A stretch of 61,807 bases of DNA from an uncultured Bacteroidales bacterium (GTDB lineage Bacteria > Bacteroidota > Bacteroidia > Bacteroidales > FEN-979). Position 1 is the stretch's first letter. Each line of letters begins with the position of its first letter. Of the stretch, positions 34,739 to 46,000 are shown piece by piece. The translations under genes were made by a program, and so were the position numbers. The notes beneath the pieces were generated by a model. It saw nothing but the letters and a program-made list of their open reading frames with translations. It made no database searches and was not told the DNA's origin. The stretch spans positions 1 through 61,807 of the forward strand of contig CAILVF010000093.1 in NCBI GenBank assembly GCA_903837605.1, read 5' to 3'.

Positions 34739-35515
34739 ATGCCTTTCCTCTTCCATGATGTGATTTTCGGGCCTGTGCGCAGCCGCCGCCTCGGCCTCTC
34801 CCTGGGGATCAACCTGCTTCCCCTGCACCGTAAATTCTGTTCGTTCAATTGCATTTATTGTGAATGCGGATGGACCCCTGCCCCGGCCCGGGAAGGTATG
34901 GAGTTGCCCTCCCGCGCTGAGGTAGCCTCCTTCCTGGAAGAAAAACTTAAACAGCTTGCAAAGGAAAATTACCTGCCCGATGCCATTACCTATGCCGGGA
35001 ACGGGGAACCTACCCTCCATCCCGATTTCAGCGGGATTGTCGACGATACAACAAAGTTGAGGAACCGGTATTCGCCTCATTCAAAAGTGAGCGTCCTGAG
35101 CAATGCAAGCCGGATCCATGACCCTTTTGTATTTGAAGCCCTGCTGAAACTTGATAATAATATCCTTAAGCTGGATGCCGGCAGCGAAGAAACGTTCAGG
35201 GTCCTGAACAATCCCGTTGAATCTTTTGATTTTGCCCGGATGATAAGCGACCTGGAAAGATTCAAAGGGAACCTTATCATACAGACCATGTTCCTGAGAG
35301 GGGTTTATAATGGCATGACGGTTGACAATACCACTTCCGGAGAAGTGGGTGAATGGATAGGACACCTTAAGGCCATCCGCCCGAAAGCAGTCATGATATA
35401 CCCGATTGAAAGGGCTACTCCCGCGCAGGGACTGGAAAAGATCAGGAGGCAAGAGCTGGAGAAGATCGCCGTTCTCGTGAGAAAAGAAGGTTTGGAAGTG
35501 AAAGTATACGATTAA
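34739..35515 (+). CDS. Radical SAM protein
   Basis: This 258-residue enzyme has the [4Fe-4S] motif C-x3-C-x2-C in KFCSFNCIYCECGW, preceded by FGPVRSRRLGLSLGINLLP. SAM-binding strands appear as AITYAGNGEPTLHPDF (the GNGEPT motif) and VSVLSNASRI. This is the small stand-alone radical SAM family seen widely in Bacteroidota and Firmicutes (COG0731-like). Its substrate is not known to me. The stop codon overlaps the next start (TAATG), so translation is probably coupled to the small helical protein downstream. Confidence 0.92.
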   Translation: MPFLFHDVIFGPVRSRRLGLSLGINLLPLHRKFCSFNCIYCECGWTPAPAREGMELPSRAEVASFLEEKLKQLAKENYLPDAITYAGNGEPTLHPDFSGIVDDTTKLRNRYSPHSKVSVLSNASRIHDPFVFEALLKLDNNILKLDAGSEETFRVLNNPVESFDFARMISDLERFKGNLIIQTMFLRGVYNGMTVDNTTSGEVGEWIGHLKAIRPKAVMIYPIERATPAQGLEKIRRQELEKIAVLVRKEGLEVKVYD

Positions 35516-35913
35516 TGCTTTATTATCCCTCAAAAATATGGCTGGCTTTCGGTGAAACCCTCAAGGGGAATAAAGAGATCCTTGAATGGCTTCCGAAGAA
35601 CGGCTACCCCGAACTTGCCGCGTTCTCAAGCGCTGTAAGGGGGAGCGAAGAAGCCACAGACTGGCTTCTGAAGAACGGGTACCCCCACCTTGCGGCCCTT
35701 GACCAGGCCATTGATGATGACGATAAAGCCTATGCATGGCTGCATCAAAACAAACATGATTTTTTAATAGTGTTTGCCGATGCATGTCATGCCAAACCCG
35801 CAGCAATACATTGGTTCCGGCAGAACCACATGGAAGCCATCCTTATAATCGCTTTAAAAATAAAGGAGCTCAGGGATAATACCACCTACGATTATCACAA
35901 GATGCATTTCTGA
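35515..35913 (+). CDS. Small protein with helical WLxxNGYP repeats, unknown function
   Basis: This 132-residue protein has no signal peptide or membrane segment. It holds about three repeats of roughly 33 residues: ILEWLPKNGYPELAAFSSAV, DWLLKNGYPHLAALDQAI and AWLHQNKHDFLIVFADAC, likely pairs of short helices. The ATG overlaps the radical SAM stop codon, which implies coupled expression and possibly a functional link. I do not recognise a named family. Its 3' end is convergent with, and only 3 bp from, the PorP/SprF gene. Confidence 0.8.
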   Translation: MLYYPSKIWLAFGETLKGNKEILEWLPKNGYPELAAFSSAVRGSEEATDWLLKNGYPHLAALDQAIDDDDKAYAWLHQNKHDFLIVFADACHAKPAAIHWFRQNHMEAILIIALKIKELRDNTTYDYHKMHF

Positions 35914-35916
35914 CTT

Positions 35917-37014
35917 TTAATAGAACTCGGGACATTCAAGATGATCGTAGCCCCTTCTCGAACTATACCGGCCGCTGCTGCCTGACCCTCCGAAGATCGA
36001 CAGGGCTGAAAATTCAATGGCTATACTGATCTCATGCGCACCACCGGTACCCATCATCGCACCTGAAATAGGAATATCATAACTGTACATGAACCTTGCA
36101 CTCATGTTTTCGGCAAACTTGTAATTATACCCTGCAAGTAAGGCAAAACTGTTGGAAACAGCACCGGTTACCGTAGTTTTATACCAGCCCCCGAGATAGA
36201 CATTGAATTTCATCAGGTTCATCCCTACCTCGATCGTATTAAATCGGCTCTGGCTTATAAAGATCAATCCGGGATTCAGCTTAAGCGGATCCCCGAATCC
36301 GTTGGCGCTCAGACCTGCTGTTGAACCTCCCTGTCCAAGCTGGAAAACAGCATCAACATGTGCAGTCCATTTTCTTGGCAGGGGGGCGCTCGACGTCTGC
36401 AAAAAGGATTCATCCGGCTGAAACATATGATCAACGGCAAATCCCACGGTGCCGGTGAAGGATCCTGATTCATTGGTTGCCCTCAGGATCCCGCCGGCTG
36501 CAAAATCGGGAAAGGTTTTTTTATTTGCATCAGGATGGGATAAGGCTGTTTGATAAATGTTTCCATACTTCTCACTCAACTGGTCAGTGACAACAAAATC
36601 ATTCCAGTTGATCGTTTTCTGCTTCAGGCTGCCCTTGACACCAACCTGGGCTATCAGGAATTCGGTGATAGGGATCCTTACAGCGATATCCAGCGCCAGT
36701 TCCAGGTTATGAATAAATCCTACGCCTTCATTATCGGAATTGACCATCAGCCCGATCCCCCCTGCTCCCGGGAGGTTCCTGTCGCCCAGGTCGGCGCTGA
36801 AATAATAAGCCTTATAAGGAGTAGGCAGGTTTGGCCACTGATTCCGGTAGTTGAACCTTGCCCTTAAGCCTGTAGCGATCCCGGTGTATGCCGGGTTGTA
36901 ATACAAAGGGGCGCTGAAAAACTGAGTGAATAACGGGTCCTGTGCATCGACACGATCAGGGGCACATATACATATGCACCCAAAAATCATGTACAAAACA
37001 ATCTTGCTTTTCAT
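35917..37014 (-). CDS. PorP/SprF family outer-membrane protein (T9SS-associated)
   Basis: This 365-residue protein has signal peptide MKSKIVLYMIFGCICICA and the family opening QDPLFTQFFSAPLYYNPAYTG. Further beta-barrel strands follow (GLRARFNYRNQWPNL, YYFSADLGD, GVKGSLKQKTINW, NTIEVGMNLMKFNVYLGGWYK). In this family the barrel partners one large type B sorted adhesin and helps T9SS-dependent surface placement. It begins 17 bp after the stop of the 4457-residue adhesin, the usual gene order for SprB-like/SprF-like pairs. The partner relation is inferred from adjacency and family knowledge. Confidence 0.95.
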   Translation of the reverse strand: MKSKIVLYMIFGCICICAPDRVDAQDPLFTQFFSAPLYYNPAYTGIATGLRARFNYRNQWPNLPTPYKAYYFSADLGDRNLPGAGGIGLMVNSDNEGVGFIHNLELALDIAVRIPITEFLIAQVGVKGSLKQKTINWNDFVVTDQLSEKYGNIYQTALSHPDANKKTFPDFAAGGILRATNESGSFTGTVGFAVDHMFQPDESFLQTSSAPLPRKWTAHVDAVFQLGQGGSTAGLSANGFGDPLKLNPGLIFISQSRFNTIEVGMNLMKFNVYLGGWYKTTVTGAVSNSFALLAGYNYKFAENMSARFMYSYDIPISGAMMGTGGAHEISIAIEFSALSIFGGSGSSGRYSSRRGYDHLECPEFY

Positions 37015-37031
37015 GTTCTTAACAATATGAT

Positions 37032-40000
37032 TTATCTCACCAGAGTTACCGTTCCCATTGTCGTTGTTGATCCTTTACCTGTATTGGAGCCTTCCCATGC
37101 TTTTCCGTCTTTAAACGTTGCCGATATCCTCCACATATAGGTCCCCTGGGGCATCATGTTCCCGTTCACCGTTCCGTCCCATCCTTCAAGAGGCCTGCCC
37201 ATATCGTCAAGCGCCGATGATTCCCATAAAGTATGGCCTGTGATGTCATAAACGGTGACGTGATAATCGGCCAGGTTAATCCCCACCGGTTTAAAGAACC
37301 TTACCTGGTAAACCACATTCGTAGGGGAGAAAAGATTCGGCACATACAAGCCGTGGAAAATAAATGAGTAGGTTGTACTGGTGGTGTCCTCGCAGGAATT
37401 CTGGCTGGTGACACCCAGTTTGATTATATAGGTTCCATCGTCTTCATAAGTGGCTACAGGATTTTCTTCAGTAGAGGTTTTTCCGTTCCCGAAATCCCAG
37501 TTGTAGGAAACGGCATTTACCGATTTATTGGTAAACTGGACCTTTCCTGAAACCCCTTCAACATTGTCTTTGTATGTAAACGCACTTAATGGTGATTCCA
37601 GAACAGTTACAGAATCTTCCACTGTATTTATACATCCGAAGTAATCCTTCACCTTCAGGTAAACATAATATTTACGCGCCTGGTGATAAGTGTGTGATGG
37701 ATTCCTGAGATCCGAAGTATCCTGGTTGCTCGAGGGGTCTCCAAAAGTCCAGTTCCATTTTGTGATTATAGTGTCGCCGGCCTTGCTCTTATCGGTAAAC
37801 CATGCATGCTGTCTTGTACATGGCTCAGGGCTAAGGAAAACAGCTTCGGGAAGCTTGTAAACTTTTACATAATGCTTTACAGTATCCCTGCAGCCAAGGC
37901 TGTTCCTGATCACCAGCATGGAATAATATTTCCCGTTTTTCGTAAAACGGTATGAAGGATTGACCAGGGTGCTTGTGTCATGATTCCCGGATCCTGAATC
38001 TCCAAATTTCCAGGAATTTCTGACTATGGAATAACCGTTACTGTCGGAAAGGTTGATGAACCTGGTGGAATCACCGAAGCATACCGACAGTGCACTGAAT
38101 GCAGCAAACGGCGTAGAATTCACGTGAATGTTAATGCGGCTTGTATCTGAAAGCGTAATGCCGTTGCTTGTCATGGAAACGACCAGCATCACCGAATAGT
38201 CACCGGCTGAGGAATACTTATGCTTTATGGTTCGTTTGAAATTCATATAGGTCGTATCCTTGCCGTCCCCGTAATTCCAATACCATTTTTTAATCAGGCT
38301 TAACGGGCCTGAACTGTCGCTGAACACTACCGTTTGCCGTTCGCACTTCAGGGTGTCAATATCTGCAAAGCTGGCGTTAATGCACGATACAAGGACGGTT
38401 TTGGTGCTGATGTCATTACAACCATTGGTGTTCACGGCTCTCAGCTTAACGGCAAATGAACCAAACCCGTGATACTTGTGTACAATTGTGGCAGGTACCG
38501 GTTTCAGCTGAATTGCCGTGTCGCCGTCACCGAAAATCCAGACCAGGGAATCGATGGCCGCTGCATTCACGACCGAATGATTATGGAATGTTACAACACT
38601 GTCACAATATGGAATGGTATCGAAGGAGAAATCAGATACCGGGTTCTTATAAACAATGACTTCCCTGTAAACACTGTCCAGGCAGTTGTTTGAATTATAG
38701 GCTCTTAATTGAACGACAAATGTTCCGGGGCCGGTAAACTGGTGGGTCGGATAATACAGGGTTGATTGATTGTGTGAACCGCTGTTGGGATCTCCGAAGT
38801 TCCAGTGAAGGTCATGAAGGGTGTCGCCCTGGGCCAGGTTGACAGGGTTGAACTGTGTGGTGTTCCCGAAACAAACAGAATCATAGTTAATCCTGAACCC
38901 GCTTCCGGGGACAACAAATACAGACTGTGTCAGGGTATCCTTACATCCGTTTGCATCAGTTATGATCAGGCTTACAATATAGGTTGTGTCGGTCACGGGG
39001 AAGATGAAGGTTGGGTTCTGGGCATTGGAATTATAACCATTCTCAAAGATCCAGAACCAGCTAGTGATGGGTGAACCCGAGCTTGTTGAATGATCAGAGA
39101 ATGACACCTTTCCCTTCGGGCAATACTGGCTGTAATAAGAGAAAGCCGCGGCAGGCCTGATAAAAACAGTAACCGGCAATGAAAATGCGGCTGAGCAGTC
39201 CATGGTGTTGGTAACCGTAAGTACAACGGTATAGACTCCATAGGTTGCATAGGTATGCGTGGGATTTTGCACATCAGAAGTCGATCCGTCACCAAAATCC
39301 CAATGCCATACGTTGATCACACCTGCTGTTGTGGTAGAAAGATCATGAAATTGTGTTGGTGAACCGCTGCATGCGCTTGCCACACTGAACAAGGCAACAG
39401 GCGGAGTGTTCACTTTCACCTGTCCGACAGTATCGCGCTGGCAGTTAAACGAGTTCTGCACTGTGAGGGAAACATTAAAGACACCTGCAGAAGAATAGAC
39501 GTGAGTCGGGTTTTTCAGGGTCGAAGTAATTCCGTCCCCGAAATTCCAGTTCCAGGAAGTAAGAGTGCCCGAATTTGCCACCGACTGGTCTGTAAAATGA
39601 GTGGTGTCGCCTTTACAGACAGTATCGGCGATGAAATGAGCTGATGGCATTTTATTAACGTTGATAGGCTTTGTCAGGGTATCGTGGCAGTTATTGACAT
39701 TGACGATTGCAAGTTTCACCTGGTAGGGTCCCCCTGTAGCATAAACATGGGATGGGTTTTGAAGGGCTGAGAAATTATTAACCCCTGAAGTGGGATCTCC
39801 AAAATTCCAGTTCCATGATATGATTACCCCACCCCCGTTCGTCTGGGAATTATCCTGGAAATTCACCGGTGAACCCTGGCAGCTGATGGTTCCGACATTG
39901 AAATTCGCAAGAGGCCCGGCAGCTACATTCACAGTATGGGATACTGAATCAGTACAATTGTCATTGGTTTGAACTATGAGTGTTACAGAATATGTGCCGG

Positions 40001-43000
40001 CTGTTGCATAACTATGTGTTACATTTTGCGGATCGGGCAGGATGACTGTGGTGGAGTTCCCGTCACCAAATTTCCAAATCCATTTTGAAATATATCCCTG
40101 GGTCGTACTGCTGAAATCAGTAAATGCTACCGGCTCTCCCATGCAGCTGTTCTGGGAGAATGAGAAAGAGGCCATAGGCGCAGGATTTACCTTTACCTGT
40201 TTTGTAACAGCCTGAAGGCATCCGTTTGAATTTACCACGGTAAGGCTTACAGCATAAATCCCGGCAGCGGAGTATTGGTGGTCGGGGTTCTTGATATGTG
40301 AGAAAGGAGTTCCGTCACCGAAATTCCACTCCCATGAGATGATCGTCCCCGGGTTGGTCGTCGACTGGTCTGTAAAATGAGAGGTGGTTCCGAAACAGGC
40401 TGTATCGTGAGTAAAATTAGCCTGAGGGGCATCGCCAATGATAACCTGGTGAATTATGGTGTCGCTGCATGAATTCAGGTTTGTGACAACCAGCCTGATA
40501 TCATACGGTCCTGCATTTGCGAAAATGTGTACCGGGTTCTGCAATGCTGAGATGTTCTGGGTGCCTGAACCTGCATCACCAAAATTCCAGTTCCAGCTGG
40601 TAATGACACCTCCCCCGTTCAATTGCGTAATGTCGGTGAAACTGACACTCTGGCCTTTGCACCTGGTATTTGAATAACTGAAATCGGCGGCGGGTTGAGG
40701 CACGCTGTTGATGACCTGTTCAATGTAATTAATGCAGCCGTCACTTGTAGTAACTGTAAGGCGGACCAGGTGCTGGGTTGCCGTGCCCGTAAAAACGTGG
40801 CTTACGTTCGGGACGCCGGGCCAGTTAACGGTTGTTTCCTCTCCGTCGCCAAAAGTCCATTTCCATGTTATTATCTGTCCGTGCTGGGTCGTGGAAAAGT
40901 TCATAAAAGAAACAGGACTTCCCATGCATTGAGGGGCATTCGTATTGAAAAGAGCTGTTGGTTTTGCAATAACAGTAACAGTGATCACAGTGTCGTGAGA
41001 ACACTGGTTGCTGTTCTTCACAAACAGGGTAACACTGAACTGCCCCGGGGTTGCATACTGGTGAAGTGGGTTCTGAAGATTTGAGTGAGGTGTTCCGTCA
41101 CCAAAATTCCAGTCCCATTCAATAATTGAATTCGCGTTTGGTATTGAAGCATCGGTGAACTGCGTTGGATTGGATTCGCAGGTTGGCCCGGCGGTAAACA
41201 TAGCTCTTGGCTGCTGCATCACATGGACCGTTTTAATAACGGTGTCGGGGCACCCGATACTTGACTTCACGATCAGGCGAACCTGGTAAGGGCCGGCTGA
41301 ACTGAAAATATGAGTTGCATTCCTGAGGATGCTGGTGTTGTTGATACCTGATGAGGGATCACCAAAATTCCAGGACCAATCCACGATACTTCCTCCGCCG
41401 ACGGGTTGTGAAAGGTCGGTGAACTGCACACTCTGTCCGGCACAGGTATCCCCGTGACTAAAGTTTGCCAGGGGAGCAGCGATAACCTGGACGGTATTCG
41501 TCTTTTCGGAGTGGCAATTGTTATCTGTATATACCGTAAGGATGACATTAAAGGTTCCCGGACTGGCGTAAAGATGCGAAACGTTTGGATTCCCGGGCCA
41601 GATGATCAAAGTATCCTTTCCATCCCCGAATTCCCAATGCCATTTTCTAAGGGATGTGGTGCCCTGGGAATAGGAATGATCAGTAAAATCAACAGCATTG
41701 CCGTAACACAGCGGTGCGTTATGAGCGAAAAGAGCTACCGGCAGGGGGCTGACCGACATTTGATGAACAATGGTTTTCTGGCATCCGTTTGTGTCTGTCA
41801 CCGAGAGTGTAACACTGAATGTTCCCAGGGTCAGATACAAATGGCTGGGTTCTATCGGAGCTGTGTATGTCGCCGTGTTTCCATCGCCGAAATTCCAGTT
41901 CCACTGTGCTATCTTACTGATATCCGCACCGGAAATATGGAATTGCGTAGAATTTCCGTAGCAGGTCGAGTCAATGGTAAAATTAATCACGGGAGTCGGG
42001 AAAACAACTACGATAACACTGTCGGGGAAATTGTTTACACACAATGTGCCCGGATGAGTGGCTTTAACTTTATAGGTGCCGGGAGCTGTTTTCAGTCCGA
42101 ACGAGATTGGTGAACCGGTACCCGGCATAGGAGACCCGCTTGGAGATCCGCCAAACAGTAACTGGTAGAATATCCCCAATTGTGATCCGTCGATTCCGAC
42201 CTCAACACCAGCGCCTCCTTCACAGTATTCTCCCCCGTTGCTGACGACCGTGTTGTACGTATTGGGTCTTGGGAAAACGCTTACTGTAAATGGCGGTATC
42301 GGAAGATTTGCCGAACAGTATGAATCATGCATACTGATAATTGAATATGTTGTTGCTACTACAGGGTTCACGTAAAGGGAATACGGGCTTAGAAGGATAT
42401 TATTGACAGGAAAAGTCAGTGTTCCGTCAGTGTAGACAAATGACCAGGGAGGCGTCCCTGTAAGTGCAACAGAAATAGTTGCTGTTTCACCCACGCAAAT
42501 TGAGTGCATGCCTGATATCATGGCCGTTGGAAGTTGCCTGAAATCAAGACGGACTGTGTCGGTAGCATACTGGGTTCCGCATTGATGCTGGCCGTTTGCC
42601 GTCATGGTCAGGAAAACATGCCCTGCTGCAATGTCGTTATTCCCCGGTGTGTAATGGGGGTTCAGGAGGCTTGTATTGTCGAATGTTCCATCCCCAAGGG
42701 AGGCCCAGGTTACATAATCGAAATTCGTGGCTGAACCGTTCAGGGCGATAATCACATTGGAGCAGGATAAAATATCCGTTCCGGCATTGGCGCCCGGCAG
42801 AGGAAGTATCCGCAGCAATAAAGAGTCACTCCGCGTTGTAGTGGAACATTTCAATTTTCCCCAGGCGGTGAGCTTTAATTTAACCTGCCCCGAATTAATG
42901 TCGGAAGGGCCGGGGGTGTATACTGCGGTAAGGCTGTGAATATCACTGAATCCCCCGTCCCCGCTTGTGGTCCAGGTAATACTTGACTGGCGCTGGGCCG

Positions 43001-46000
43001 TAGCATTTAATGAGAACTGCTGATTTGCGCAAATCGTGTCGTCATTCCCTGCAAACACAACAGGAAGCTTATCTATTTGCAAAAGCATGGTATCGCGGTT
43101 CACTTCTGAATTGCAGTGCAGTGCGCCGAAAGAGGTCAGGATCAACCTGACATTTCCTGAACTTTTATCACTGGTGCCCGGGGTATAAAACGGCATCAGG
43201 ATAAGCGGGTTATCAAAACTGCCATCACCTGTGGTTGACCATAAAACGGATGATGAATGCTGGGTCGTCCCCGACAACCTGTAAGAAACGGCTTCACAAA
43301 TAGTGTCGTTCGGACCGGCGTTTGCGACAGGCATGGGTTCAATATGCAGTATCATTGCATCAAATGAAGTATCCGCATGGCACTGAAGCGACCCGTGCAC
43401 GCTAAGGGTAAGCCTGACCTGTGCTGCAGCTTTATCCGCATTACCCGGAGTGTATACCGGGATCAAGCTGTGGATATTATCAAACTGGCCGTCTCCAGAG
43501 GTTCGCCATATTATTTCAGTATAATTCTGGGCGGTTCCGTTCAGTGCATATATTTGTGAAGCGCATATCGTGTCGTCCCTTCCTGCATTCACTGAAGGGA
43601 AAGGATGGATTGTAAGGATAAGTGTATCCTTTGCAATGGAAGAAGGGCAGGCAGGAAGGCCATGGACCCAGGCAGAAAGGTGAACCGTTCCCCCTGTAAT
43701 ATCATTACTCCCGGGATAATAGACCGGGTTGGTAATATTGGTATTGGAAAATGTTCCATCGCCCGAAGTATACCAGTAAATGCTTGAGTAGTTAAGGCCT
43801 GTGGCATTGAGTGTAACTGAATGAGTGGCGCAGATCGTGGTATCATTGCCTGAAAACACAGTTGGTCCGGGTGTTATTATCACTGTTCCGGCCATGGTGT
43901 CGGAACAGCTTGTGGCAACTGAAGAAGCTACAATGCGGTAGGTTCCCGCTGTTTGAAGGCCAAACGATAAGGCGCCGCCTGTCCCGGCCATGCTGCCTCC
44001 GATGGTTGCTCCATTCCTGATCAACTGGTAATTTACTCCTGGTTCTGATCCTGTAAGTCCAACTAAAGCCGGAGAACAGTTAGCGCCGGCAGGTGTGATG
44101 TTGAATATAAGCGGTATAGCTAATATGGTTACGCTCCCGCTCATCAGGGTATCACAGGTCGACAGGGTGTTTACGGCTTTAACCGTATAAACACCCGGAA
44201 TATTTTGAGTGCCGAAATCAATCTGCAAACCGGTTCCCGGAAGGGTTTGCTGGACCATCCCCCCCCTGAGCAGCTGATAATTAACCCCCGTTTGGGAGCC
44301 GTTCAGGTAAACATCGGTTCCGGCACAATGATTTCCCTGCGGCATAATTAAATATGAAAGAGGCCTGGGATACAGGGATGCCATCCCCGACATGATACGG
44401 GAGCAACCTGTTGCCGGTATATTCGCTTCGATAGTGTAATCCCCCGGAACATCCTGGATCCCGAATGAAATCGGGAACCCGGTCCCGGGCATTGGCCCGC
44501 CTGCAATAATCCAGTTATTCCTGATCAGGGTGTAAGTAACACCAGACTCGGAATTATCAAGGGAGATTGCTGAACCTTCGCAGCCTATCCCGTTTGGAAT
44601 AATATTATATGAAATAGGTGTTGAAAACACATTCACCTGCCCGTCCATCCAGGCTTCACAATGCGAGGAAGTGTCAACTCCCAGGATCTTGTAATTCCCG
44701 CTTGTGGTATAGGTGCCGAAAACAAGAGGCTGTCCGTTACCATATAAGCTGTCAAGGAAAACCGTAGTATTCAGCACCAGGTGATAATAGATCCCCGTTT
44801 GAGAACCGTTAAGTCTCACCTTGCCGCCCGCACAGGTATCGCCATTCGGCACGATGGTATAGATCACCGGGCCAGGCTTAATGGAAGGACGGCCGTTCTG
44901 CCATGAGTAACAATGTGACAACGGGTTAGTTGCAATCACACGGTAAAAGCCGGGTAAGGACTGGGGGCCGAAATTCAGTGAAGACCCTGTTCCCGGAACT
45001 GCAGCGCCAACATTGATAAGACTGTCACGTCTCAGCTGGTAGAGAATACCTGCTTCGGAACCAGATAAGGTAAGAACCTGTGCGGGGCATAAAATCCCCG
45101 GGGGGTTCAGGTTGAAAACCGCCGGAGCCGGCTGGATCGTAATACTGCCCAGCATATCCGATTTACACCTTGTTGCCAGGTTCAGCCCGGTAACCCGGTA
45201 AAGCCCAGGTGTAAACTGGTTCCCGAAACTCAGGAGACCCGCTGCTCCTGTACCGTTTCTTGATGCAACGGTATCGGTTCCTGTAATAAGGAAATAACGC
45301 ACACCGGCTTGCGAGCCGTTAATAAAGACTTCGGTTCCCGGACAGGTATCACCCTGGGGTACGATGAGGTATGCAATGGGTAACGGATTTACAACGATAG
45401 CCGCACTTCCGTTCATTATCTTAAAAAGCCCTGTTGCAACGGTAATCCCTTTGATCGTATATATTCCTGGTGTTACATAAGGCCCGAAAAACAAACTATC
45501 GCCCGTGCCCGGAGCTCCCGCTATACTATCCCCGTTATGTCTCAAAACATAACGTATCCCGATTTCCGAGCCATCCAGGCCGATAATCACTCCCGGATCT
45601 CCCAAACAAAGGGTATCTCCCCCAAAGACTGTGAAGAGGCTCGGATAGGGGTTAATGGTTACCTGTACGCTGCCAAGCATTGAGATCTGGCATCCTGTAA
45701 CAGGATTTTTCCCTGCTGCAGTATAACTTCCCGCCAGGGTCTGGTAACCAAAATTCATGGGGCTTCCTGTCCCGGCGATTCCCGGGGGCGGGGTCAGAGT
45801 ATCGGTATTATGAATAAGCCTGTAATTTACACCCAGCTGTGAATTTGTCAGTCCTACGATCATTCCTATCCCTCCTGAAGGATAAGATCCCCCGCCGGTC
45901 ATGGAATAAGTGTCGGGCAGGGGAAGGATTGAGATACTCACCGTTCCTGTCATTGTATTTTCACAACCCGTTGAGACGCGGGTGGCTTTTACCGTATAAT

